From contig JAAEQW010000332.1 in the NCBI GenBank assembly GCA_024231025.1, positions 1-34,438 of the forward strand: a stretch of DNA of 34,438 nucleotides, read 5' to 3'. The notes beneath the pieces are model-generated. The model ran no database searches. It saw only the letters and a program-made list of their open reading frames with translations, and was not told the DNA's origin. Within the stretch, counting starts at the first letter, position 1. Each line of letters opens with the position of its first letter. Shown piece after piece: positions 16,490-24,570 of this stretch. This DNA is from Candidatus Omnitrophota bacterium. GTDB lineage: Bacteria > Omnitrophota > Gorgyraeia > Duberdicusellales > 4484-171. The position numbers and the translations under genes were made by a program.

Positions 16490-19271
16490 TGTTTCCTCCT
16501 GCTTTTTCAAAGCTAATACCTTTTGGGTGTTTTTTTGCACAAAGCAGCAAAACTTCCCAAAGCTTTAAATCTTTATTTACCTTCCGTTCTTCATTGAAAA
16601 CTCTTACATCTTGGGTATCAGTAGTTGCAACCCAATATTCTAAAGCAGTTGGCGCAACCAAAAATACACCGCTAATTTTTTGCAATTGACGGGTTTGAGA
16701 AAAGAAAATTTCAGAGTACTCACCCTTACTTATCTTTAAACTCTTTATAAGCAGCTCTTCTTGAGAATTAAAATCAAAATAGTTAATAATCTCTCTTACT
16801 GCTGCCTCTGAATTTTGACGAAGGATAAATCTTGTCTGAGTGTTGCCTAAAACTGCATGTTCCAATTTCCCACCAAGGAAATCGTGCAAAGATTGGGTAA
16901 TCGAGATTGCTCCTGCGCCGTATTTTCTAAATGTACGGTAGCATTCCTCTATAAACTCAGAAGCCTCAGGAGTGTTAAGCAATTTCCAACACTCATCAAA
17001 AACAACAAACTTTCTTCGATTCTTATCTTCCATAATTTTTGTCCAAACGAAATTGGTAACAATCACAAACATTACGCTTTGAAACTCTGGAAAACTATCC
17101 AATCCTTTTAAATCAAAACAGATGACATCTTTTTCCAAAGATATGGTTGAATGTCCATCGGTAAAACTTCCATATTTGCCGCCTTTTAACCAAATCCCTA
17201 ATAGTCCAGCAACGGAATCAAAAAATTTGGAAAAAGGAGGGTGTTTTTGAGATAAGTAATTTAACATTTTGGTCAAATCACCTAAAACTGGTTTATCGAT
17301 AATGTTATACATCTGTTCGATGCTTCGAAAAATATAATCACTGACGATTTGGTCATCAGCCCCAAAACGCTTCACGCCTCCGATCATCTGCTCGATTGTT
17401 TTAGCTTTTTTATTTAATATTTCAACCCGTTCTTCCTCAGAAAAATCCGCTAACTTTCTTCCATTCCCTAAGTCAAAAAGATTAATCGTAAACTTCTCTT
17501 TAAGGTTAAGATTTATGTACTCACCTTCCTTAAGAAGAACCTGCCTACGATATGAGCCGCCGACATCAATAAATATTTCAATGGGATCATTCTTAGAATA
17601 CTGGTTAACAATCTGGTTAACCGTAAAACTCTTTCCTGATCCGGTTGCGCCAATTACAACCATGTTATAGGCTTCCAACCCGTCAGAAAACGGATCGAAC
17701 GCAGCTACGCCTCCGGTACTATTAAGGAATATGCACTCTGCGTTACCACTGCCTTTAAATTCACTAAAGAAGGGAAGAAGATCAGCCAAATGAGTGGTTT
17801 TCATCAAAAGATATCGAGAGCTTTCTCGTGTCCAGCCTGGCAAGGAGCCTAAAAATATAGGTAATACTGCCCCCCAACGCTCTTCGTGAGTTTCTGCGCC
17901 GCTTAACGAATAAAAAATTTGGATAACATCGGCCGCTTTTCTTTTTAGCTCATCAATTGTTTCAGCATAGACATGGACGACCAACTGCATCTTAAAAAGC
18001 TTCTGATTGCGTTGTTGGATGTCATCAATCGATTCATCGTATTGTTGGATTTTATTTTGTGCTTCACGGTTGCTAACACCAAAAGGACCGCTTAAGTTGC
18101 CGTGCTCTCGCTTGCGCAAGGCTATTATCTTTTTTCTACCCCATTCTTTATTGGGAGATTCGAAATTTACAACAATATCAAATTCATTGAAAGCGAGATT
18201 TGCAACTCTTTCAAGCATTGCCGGAAAAGTTTCTTCGGGCAAAACTTTTAATGAAATATATTTATGGTAATATCCTCCATAATTAATATATTCACCCTTT
18301 TCTCTGTCTACGCTGAAGTCTGAACAACAGACTTGCTTAACAAAACGTTGCTCCTCCTTTGGCAAAGGGCATTCGATCCCCGTCTTAACCCGATCAGGAT
18401 TAAGGTATTTATATATAACCTGCATAATTTCATGCTTGTTCAATTTCTTAAGAGAAAACCCGATCGTTTCAAAGGAGCTTTCCAGACCATGCACTAGAGC
18501 TTTAAGCTCTTTTTTCTTTCGCTGGACTTCTTCTTTGCGAATTTTATATATCTTTTTAAATGAAGCAAAAGGATTCAACTTCTGATGTAATCGATGCCCA
18601 CTATAGTTAACGAAAAAGATACATCGCATCCGGCGAAAATCTTTTCGATCCATTAGCCCTTGTAGCCAATCCACTCTCCCTTTATGCATTTGATGCACAA
18701 GTGGATGAATATTAGTAACTTTATTGTGTTGTTGGATTTCCTTGGCGTAATCACTATCTAGGGTAAAGAAAGCCTGATAGGTAAGTTTCTCTTCGCTGTT
18801 GCTTAGAATCGTTTCTATTTTCTGCGAATAGGCTATTAAATCCTGCTCGGCGTAGTTTTCAATTACCGGAGATGATAGTTCAAAACATAGACTGATACTT
18901 TCATCAAGAAAAACCAAATGCCCATCTTCGATGTGGCTATAGGGCAGAATGCTTTGCAAAGGGTTTAATGTCAGATCGATCTCCCGACCCTTTATTGGCT
19001 GATTAGCATTCTGCCCGTAAGCTGTAAACTCTTTGGCACCAGAGAACCACTTGAAAAAATGCTCCCAGAATCTAGCTGGCTTGCCACGCTTAAAAAAGTA
19101 AAGGAATCCCCCAACCCCAGCGACTGCCATCCAAATCAATCCGTTGCTTGCTCCTACCGCTTGGAAAAATACCCCTACTCCGACTACGATAAAAATATCC
19201 CAGTCTTCAAATCCCAGAATAAGCATTTTGTCTTGTAGATTTCTTAAACAAGGTTCTCTGAAATTCCTCAT
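16482..19271 (-). CDS. VirB3/TraL-VirB4/TraC fusion, conjugation ATPase
   Basis: N-terminal TraL/VirB3-like double TM (FEDWDIFIVVGVGVFF...), then VirB4 ATPase with GATGSGKSFTVNQI and FVVFDECWKLL. GGGAG SD before ATG 19271; the track start at 19415 is an extension. Confidence 0.85.
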   Translation of the reverse strand: MRNFREPCLRNLQDKMLILGFEDWDIFIVVGVGVFFQAVGASNGLIWMAVAGVGGFLYFFKRGKPARFWEHFFKWFSGAKEFTAYGQNANQPIKGREIDLTLNPLQSILPYSHIEDGHLVFLDESISLCFELSSPVIENYAEQDLIAYSQKIETILSNSEEKLTYQAFFTLDSDYAKEIQQHNKVTNIHPLVHQMHKGRVDWLQGLMDRKDFRRMRCIFFVNYSGHRLHQKLNPFASFKKIYKIRKEEVQRKKKELKALVHGLESSFETIGFSLKKLNKHEIMQVIYKYLNPDRVKTGIECPLPKEEQRFVKQVCCSDFSVDREKGEYINYGGYYHKYISLKVLPEETFPAMLERVANLAFNEFDIVVNFESPNKEWGRKKIIALRKREHGNLSGPFGVSNREAQNKIQQYDESIDDIQQRNQKLFKMQLVVHVYAETIDELKRKAADVIQIFYSLSGAETHEERWGAVLPIFLGSLPGWTRESSRYLLMKTTHLADLLPFFSEFKGSGNAECIFLNSTGGVAAFDPFSDGLEAYNMVVIGATGSGKSFTVNQIVNQYSKNDPIEIFIDVGGSYRRQVLLKEGEYINLNLKEKFTINLFDLGNGRKLADFSEEERVEILNKKAKTIEQMIGGVKRFGADDQIVSDYIFRSIEQMYNIIDKPVLGDLTKMLNYLSQKHPPFSKFFDSVAGLLGIWLKGGKYGSFTDGHSTISLEKDVICFDLKGLDSFPEFQSVMFVIVTNFVWTKIMEDKNRRKFVVFDECWKLLNTPEASEFIEECYRTFRKYGAGAISITQSLHDFLGGKLEHAVLGNTQTRFILRQNSEAAVREIINYFDFNSQEELLIKSLKISKGEYSEIFFSQTRQLQKISGVFLVAPTALEYWVATTDTQDVRVFNEERKVNKDLKLWEVLLLCAKKHPKGISFEKAGGNNA

Positions 19272-19273
19272 AA

Positions 19274-19555
19274 TTAACTCCCAAAAATTGCTTGAAACAT
19301 TTCGATAATTTGTGGCGCAGCAAAGACAATCATTGCCCCGATCAACGCAGCAATAAATAAATCCCCCCGACCGCTCATTTTCTGCCACCCTGCAACGACC
19401 AAGAAAATCACACACAAAGGAACACTAATCATGCGTATTTTGTCTTGTAGTGTTTCAAGCCCACTTTCAAGATCGGCATAAGCCTGACCACACACCACAA
19501 GCATTACAAACGCCAACACAAAGTTTCTTACCCAGCTTTTGCGCAATACCTTCAT
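19274..19555 (-). CDS. VirB2/TrbC-like pilin subunit
   Basis: 93 aa; signal peptide and two TMs; directly upstream of VirB3-VirB4. Confidence 0.75.
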   Translation of the reverse strand: MKVLRKSWVRNFVLAFVMLVVCGQAYADLESGLETLQDKIRMISVPLCVIFLVVAGWQKMSGRGDLFIAALIGAMIVFAAPQIIEMFQAIFGS

Positions 19556-19559
19556 AAGA

Positions 19560-20225
19560 CTACCTCCTTTTTTGGTATTTATCCTTTAACTCATCCCAAC
19601 TATACAAAACATACTTTGGATCCATTTTCGGCAATTGAGACAGCCGATTCTTTACTTTGCAATCCTCGGTAACGTAAATAATCTGTTTGGCGCCAATATC
19701 ATTACGGCAATCATAATAATCGAAAATCCGCTTGTATTTAGCAAGATTCTTGAATGTTCTCTCATATTCCAAATAAAACCGCCTTATTCCCTTGCCAAAT
19801 TCAACCTCGAATATCGCATCTGGTATCTTGGCATAAGGAATTTCTCTTATCTGCGCCGGCATCGAGCGTAAGGCACTTTCGCTAACCCAATTTGTAACCT
19901 TAATCTCCTTGCTCTTCTCCAGAAGAATCCGGATATCAGTAACCCGCAAACTATGTAACAATTCTGGCAAAACAAATGCCCGAACCAAAAGAGGTAATCG
20001 ATCTGGATAATAGGAATTAACTTCATCTAAAATATCCTGGTTGCCCACTCTCCAAAGACCATAACGAATTGCCCCTACCCTAACCTGTTCTAAATTCAAC
20101 TTCCCAAACAATGTTCTCACAGCACTTTCCTTATTTCCAAACCGCCTGCTAATTTGCTCAACCGTAACCGCCCCTTGTTCCCCTATAAATCTTAAAATCT
20201 GAATTCTTCTTTGTATCTTATTCAT
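19560..20225 (-). CDS. Replication-relaxation family-like HTH protein
   Basis: wHTH N-terminus (QRRIQILRFIGEQGAVTVEQISRRFG) and PDAIFEVEFGKGIRRFYLEYERTFKNLAKYKRIFDYY; heads the transfer operon. Confidence 0.65.
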   Translation of the reverse strand: MNKIQRRIQILRFIGEQGAVTVEQISRRFGNKESAVRTLFGKLNLEQVRVGAIRYGLWRVGNQDILDEVNSYYPDRLPLLVRAFVLPELLHSLRVTDIRILLEKSKEIKVTNWVSESALRSMPAQIREIPYAKIPDAIFEVEFGKGIRRFYLEYERTFKNLAKYKRIFDYYDCRNDIGAKQIIYVTEDCKVKNRLSQLPKMDPKYVLYSWDELKDKYQKRR

Positions 20226-20246
20226 AATAATTATTCCTTAATAAAT

Positions 20247-20399
20247 GGCATCCAAACAACTTTAACTTGGGATTAAGCCGAGACCCCACGCCACCACCTA
20301 CCACCTCCCACTGAAACTGGTTGGGGGTGTGGGGTCTCGGGTGATCGCACAAGCAAAGCGCGTGCGAAATCCCAATTAAAACAATATTTTTTGGATGCC
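20247..20399. other. Large three-way-junction inverted-repeat structure
   Basis: P1 GGCATCCAAA 20247-20256 / TTTGGATGCC 20390-20399; P1b TTTAA(c)TTGGGATT 20261-20274 / AATCCCAATTAAA 20368-20380; P2 CCGAGACCCCAC 20278-20289 / GTGGGGTCTCGG 20329-20340; P3 TCGCAC 20345-20350 / GTGCGA 20362-20367. Confidence 0.85.
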
Positions 20400-20416
20400 G
20401 AAAAGGTTTGCTGGAA

Positions 20417-20438
20417 GGTAAAAATCTTACCCTTTTTT
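20417..20438 (+). terminator. Weak intrinsic-terminator-like hairpin + T tract
   Basis: GGTAA-aaatc-TTACC-c-TTTTTT. Confidence 0.3.
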
Positions 20439-20565
20439 CTGCTAATTCGAGAAAAAATTTTTGCCCCTTTTTTCGTCATATCCACTTAGTTCAGTTTTTA
20501 AAGAGCTCTCTTTTACAAAAACTAGGACGAAAATTATAACCAAAAAACCACGATTCAACTGTTGC

Positions 20566-20772
20566 CTATTCGCAGCCACCGATTAGCCCTCTTTGCATGT
20601 CCTCTGCCCATAAATTAGCTGCTTTAACTTTAAGAGTAACAAAATTCTCTGTAAGCTGAGGGTTCTGTTCCAATGCTTTCACCATGTAATGTCTCTTGAC
20701 TTTTAGCGGTTGCTTTGCAAAACCAAACATAGAAATATCCCCCTTTTCATCATTGCGTTCCTCTTTTACCAT
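20566..20772 (-). CDS. Small hypothetical protein
   Basis: 68-aa ORF in a run of small minus-strand ORFs. Confidence 0.5.
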   Translation of the reverse strand: MVKEERNDEKGDISMFGFAKQPLKVKRHYMVKALEQNPQLTENFVTLKVKAANLWAEDMQRGLIGGCE

Positions 20773-20805
20773 TTCAATACTCCTTTCCCGTGACTAAATT
20801 GGTTT

Positions 20806-21105
20806 TTAAACACCGTAACCCTTCATCCTTTTATAGCTATCGGTAATTGTTGCGTCAAAACGTCTTTGATCTCCGTTGCCATCATTAATGCGGTATATTT
20901 TCCCATTGCTACCAAATTTAAAGGTGTAGCTTTGACCACTTTTGTCAGTGACATATAAGATATTATTTTCCTCATATCCATGATATTTGTTCCCAAGATC
21001 ATCATTCAGCCAAACTCTATTGGTTATCCGCTGTTGCCGCACTTTCGGAATAAACATTAAACTAGCCAAGATAATAACCACTATAAAAACTACTAATTCC
21101 TTCAT
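20806..21105 (-). CDS. Small membrane-anchored hypothetical protein
   Basis: 99 aa; N-terminal TM; start overlaps the stop of 21102..21263. Confidence 0.6.
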   Translation of the reverse strand: MKELVVFIVVIILASLMFIPKVRQQRITNRVWLNDDLGNKYHGYEENNILYVTDKSGQSYTFKFGSNGKIYRINDGNGDQRRFDATITDSYKRMKGYGV

Positions 21106-21263
21106 CTGGCAACACCCTTTTTTGCTCTTTCTTGACCAGTTACTCTCCTACCAAAAACTGGCCAGTTATCACCGTATATCTTGGTTTTTACTGTCTTTGC
21201 TCCAAACCAACAAACAATAATCCCCACCACCGCCAATACCCCTTTATAACCAAGTTCTAACAT
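21102..21263 (-). CDS. 53-aa single-TM protein (not in the ORF track)
   Basis: MLELGYKGVLAVVGIIVCWFGAKTVKTKIYGDNWPVFGRRVTGQERAKKGVAR*; overlaps both neighbours in an operon-like way. Confidence 0.55.
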   Translation of the reverse strand: MLELGYKGVLAVVGIIVCWFGAKTVKTKIYGDNWPVFGRRVTGQERAKKGVAR

Positions 21264-21442
21264 GCTCCCTCCGGAGAAACTCTTTCAAACCCGTTGTGAT
21301 AAAAAGCATTCAAAGTAAGCAACGCCATCTTATCTTTCATGAAATACCTTTTCCCACCACAAACCTCAAAAGCCCAAAGAGGATCCTTTGTTCTATAAAA
21401 AAGAACCACATTCCCGCCTTTCTTCAATATCATGTATTTCAT
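21257..21442 (-). CDS. Small hypothetical protein
   Basis: 61 aa; first ORF downstream of a strong minus-strand promoter. Confidence 0.55.
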   Translation of the reverse strand: MKYMILKKGGNVVLFYRTKDPLWAFEVCGGKRYFMKDKMALLTLNAFYHNGFERVSPEGAC

Positions 21443-21513
21443 CTCGCCCCCCCTCTTGATCCGATATATCGTTTTATTTCATATATAAACATCTTTTGAT
21501 ACCTTTCAACCCT

Positions 21514-21542
21514 AATATAGCATTTTATATATCATTTGTCAA
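21514..21542 (-). promoter_or_regulatory. Sigma70-like promoter, minus strand
   Basis: On minus strand: TTGACA (21542-21537), 17-nt spacer, TATATT (21519-21514). Confidence 0.65.
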
Positions 21543-21670
21543 GTCATATACAAAAAAAATGATACATTTTAAAAACAACCGAATACCGCGCATTTATTGA
21601 CTTTTTTAAAAATCAAAAACCTTTTATGCAACAAAGTTTTTTAAATAGCTGAATAAAAGATACTTTTTAG

Positions 21671-21699
21671 TTGACAAACCCTCGTTATTGGGTTAAATT
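21671..21699 (+). promoter_or_regulatory. Sigma70-like promoter of the XRE-cupin gene with internal inverted repeat
   Basis: TTGACA, 17-nt spacer, TAAATT; AACCC (21677-21681) and GGGTT (21690-21694) flank the spacer. Confidence 0.6.
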
Positions 21700-21719
21700 C
21701 AAATAGGGAGATTGAAAAA

Positions 21720-22295
21720 GTGACTATTGGCGAAAAAATCAAGAAATTAAGAGAAAAACGAGGATTATCAAGAAGAGATCTTCTTGGTGAGATTATTCAG
21801 ATTTTTGGCGATAAGTCCTTGACCTATTTAACTTTAAGCAGAATTGAGAAAGGCGAAAGCGATGGACGGGGTTCTTCTCTCCATCAGATATGCCAAGCCC
21901 TTAATGTAAGTCTCAGAGACTTAAAGCACGGCACCAAAGAAGACCCTGCCTTGATGGAATGCATCAGAAACTATGCTTATAAAGGTAAGTATATTTACAA
22001 CGAGAAGGCTTTTGCGGAAATTCTCTCAGGAAGACAACATAGATTCCTAGCTTTGCAGCTAATACTGCACTCGAAAGGTAAAACAAAGACCGAACAGGAT
22101 CCGAAAACCGACGAAGACTACAGAAAATGGATCTTTATTATCAAAGGAACTATCAGTTGTCACGTAGACAACAAAGAAATTCTACTACGGAAAGGTGATA
22201 CTTTTTCATTTATAAGCTACCTTCCCCACTATTTCGAAAATAAAACATCTCAAAAAGCAACCTGCATCATCATCCAAGATCCACGGCATATCTAA
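21720..22295 (+). CDS. XRE-family regulator with C-terminal cupin domain
   Basis: HTH IGEKIKKLREKRGLSRRDLL...LTLSRIEKGESDGRGSSLHQICQALNVSL; cupin-like WIFIIKGTISCHVDNKEILLRKGDTFSFISYLPHYFEN. Confidence 0.8.
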   Translation: MTIGEKIKKLREKRGLSRRDLLGEIIQIFGDKSLTYLTLSRIEKGESDGRGSSLHQICQALNVSLRDLKHGTKEDPALMECIRNYAYKGKYIYNEKAFAEILSGRQHRFLALQLILHSKGKTKTEQDPKTDEDYRKWIFIIKGTISCHVDNKEILLRKGDTFSFISYLPHYFENKTSQKATCIIIQDPRHI

Positions 22296-23065
22296 TCCTC
22301 TTTTCCTTCAATATCATATTTAAAATACTGCTTATATCGTGAAAAATGACGATCCACAAAATGAAAAGCTGATTCTGGATTAGGATACTTCTTGCGTATT
22401 TCTTCCAATTTATCCCTAGGTATCTTGTTCAAAGGCAGCAATGAAAATAATTTATCGAAAAGTTCATTTTTCGGAATATCTCGATTTAACTCTATTAAAC
22501 GATTGCGCTCAGCACAAAATTCATTCTCTACTCGATGCCCTAAGCTATTAAAATAAGTTTCATACAATCCATCTAGTATTTTTTTCCTTTCTCGAGGTAT
22601 ACCATCAAATAATTTAAAATCGTTTTTTGTTTCAGGGCATTGATATATCTCGTCAGGATGCCACTCTGTTTGTTTTAATTTTTTAGGAGAAGTTGGACAA
22701 CATGTACAATACGGGAAGTCTTCAATATATTCTGATGATAAATAAATTTTCCACCAAACCCCACAATGAGTAACCATTCTAGTATCTTTGTTTTTATCCA
22801 ACGACGCTCTTTCGAGATCTACAATATATTTTTTCTGTTTACGGTATTTTATAAATAATATAACTACGATCACGAAAATAAAAACAAGTAAAGTCACCGC
22901 TCTTTCTATAGGAATACCTCCAATGAAATCCCTAATTATCTTGAATTGCTTTAGACCTAAATACACCGCAATGAACAAAGCGCTACATAGCCAAATTCCA
23001 ATCTGGTCTAAAAAACTTCTCCAAATTCTCTTCCAACTACTTAAAAGAAAAACCTTTACCTTCAT
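22292..23065 (-). CDS. Membrane protein, unknown function
   Basis: Two N-terminal TMs and a cytosolic domain with CTCCPTSPKK. Confidence 0.65.
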   Translation of the reverse strand: MKVKVFLLSSWKRIWRSFLDQIGIWLCSALFIAVYLGLKQFKIIRDFIGGIPIERAVTLLVFIFVIVVILFIKYRKQKKYIVDLERASLDKNKDTRMVTHCGVWWKIYLSSEYIEDFPYCTCCPTSPKKLKQTEWHPDEIYQCPETKNDFKLFDGIPRERKKILDGLYETYFNSLGHRVENEFCAERNRLIELNRDIPKNELFDKLFSLLPLNKIPRDKLEEIRKKYPNPESAFHFVDRHFSRYKQYFKYDIEGKED

Positions 23066-23074
23066 CCATTCTCC

Positions 23075-23464
23075 CTACTTCTCAACACTCAATCCTTTAT
23101 CTCCTAGAATCCGTTTTACTTTTGAAAGAAGTGCTTCCATGTTTAATGGTTTCGCCACATAATCCAAAGCCCCCGCCTCTTCTGCTTCAAAAGCAATATC
23201 TTTAGAATCATACGCGGTAACAACGATGACGTCTTGCAACTTTCTCGCTTCTGAAACTTTCTTCATAACATCAATCCCCGACATGCTAGGCATTTTTATA
23301 TCCATAATTACTAAATCAAAATCATTTTCAATCATAATCTTAACCGCCTCTTCGCCGTTATCTACCGCTTCAATATCTGCATCAAACTTTTTCTCCAAAC
23401 TACCTCTAAAATACGCTAATACTTCTTTCTCGTCTTCAACCACTAGTAGCTTTGCTCTCTTCAT
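23075..23464 (-). CDS. Single-domain response regulator
   Basis: LLVVEDEKEV...LVIMDIKMPSMSGIDVM...VVTAYDS...DYVAKPLN; no output domain. Confidence 0.9.
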   Translation of the reverse strand: MKRAKLLVVEDEKEVLAYFRGSLEKKFDADIEAVDNGEEAVKIMIENDFDLVIMDIKMPSMSGIDVMKKVSEARKLQDVIVVTAYDSKDIAFEAEEAGALDYVAKPLNMEALLSKVKRILGDKGLSVEK

Positions 23465-23465
23465 A

Positions 23466-23849
23466 TTACTTTCCTCCTTCTAAATTACATACTTCTTGTA
23501 TTTTATTCATTACTAGATCTTCTAAATCTTCGGTAACAAAAGGTTTGGTCAAAAAGGCATCTGCCCCTAAATCCATTGCCTTTTGTCTGGTTTCTTCATC
23601 TTCAAGAAAAGTAATAATAATTACTTTAATATCCTTGTTCTTAGCCTTTATCTTCCCAAGCACTTCCAACCCGTCCATCTCTGGCATAACTACATCGAGC
23701 AAGACCACCTGTGTACCTTCTTTCTCAACAATAGAAAGTGCTTTCACCGGATTGACTTCAGCATAAACCGTATGCCCTTTTCTTTCAAAAACCTCTTTAA
23801 CAAGTTCGCAAATCATTTGTTCATCATCAACTACTAATATCTTTATCAT
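23466..23849 (-). CDS. Single-domain response regulator
   Basis: ILVVDDEQMIC...VVLLDVVMPEMDGLEVL...FLTKPF. Confidence 0.9.
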   Translation of the reverse strand: MIKILVVDDEQMICELVKEVFERKGHTVYAEVNPVKALSIVEKEGTQVVLLDVVMPEMDGLEVLGKIKAKNKDIKVIIITFLEDEETRQKAMDLGADAFLTKPFVTEDLEDLVMNKIQEVCNLEGGK

Positions 23850-24182
23850 TTAACCCTCGCTTTTGTCTGTTGCCTTACGCAATCTACGTAAGAAAACATC
23901 TACGTCTTTTGTCCGTTGCACACCTTTATCGCAAGTTTCTGATAACTTCTCTGGTGGCTCACCTTGCTGCCTAGACAATTTCCATAAAACCCTCATAACC
24001 CAAGAAGCACTGTTCAAAATCCAATCCGGAGTCATTCTTAAAAGTTGTAAGCCCATAGTAATCGCCATGAGTGCATTTCGCACATGGTGGTTCAATAACT
24101 CCCAAACTACAGGATGCACTGATATATTTTCATCTTCTATCTGCTGCCAGATTTTCTCTTCGTCTTTTAAAGGATTGCCCAT
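23850..24182 (-). CDS. Helical protein resembling a histidine-kinase dimerisation/phosphotransfer region
   Basis: 110 aa; LNHHVRNALMAITMGLQLL is DHp-like; no ATPase domain; lies between receiver genes. Confidence 0.5.
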   Translation of the reverse strand: MGNPLKDEEKIWQQIEDENISVHPVVWELLNHHVRNALMAITMGLQLLRMTPDWILNSASWVMRVLWKLSRQQGEPPEKLSETCDKGVQRTKDVDVFLRRLRKATDKSEG

Positions 24183-24190
24183 GACTCTCC

Positions 24191-24556
24191 TTATCCTTTT
24201 ATTTGGTCTAATAACTGTTTAAACCCATCTTGACATAAAGGTTTTTCAAAATACGCAGCTACATTAAGATCTTTGGTAACCCCGCTTTCTGATTCATCAA
24301 CGCAAGTAAGCATTATACATTTTACATCTTTATCAATTTCCCTTATCCGGCGAAGCAACTCAACGCCGTCGTATTCGGATTCCGACATATGTATATCGAT
24401 AATGCAAACTTCAGGCTTTTCATCCTGAAAAATTTTCAAAGCCTTGCCACTATCCATGGAAACAAACACCTCACAATCTATTCTCTCTATCAAAGACTTT
24501 AAGTTATCACATATAAATTGTTCATCATCAACTAATAAAACTTTCTTTTTGGCCAT
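24191..24556 (-). CDS. Single-domain response regulator
   Basis: VLLVDDEQFICDNL...VCIIDIHMSESEYDGVELL...YFEKPL. Confidence 0.9.
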   Translation of the reverse strand: MAKKKVLLVDDEQFICDNLKSLIERIDCEVFVSMDSGKALKIFQDEKPEVCIIDIHMSESEYDGVELLRRIREIDKDVKCIMLTCVDESESGVTKDLNVAAYFEKPLCQDGFKQLLDQIKG

Positions 24557-24570
24557 TTTTTACTCCTTGT

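Noticed and set aside
20273-20485. Minus-strand 70-aa ORF
   Set aside because: Its C-terminal part is read through the three-way-junction inverted repeats; more likely non-coding structure.
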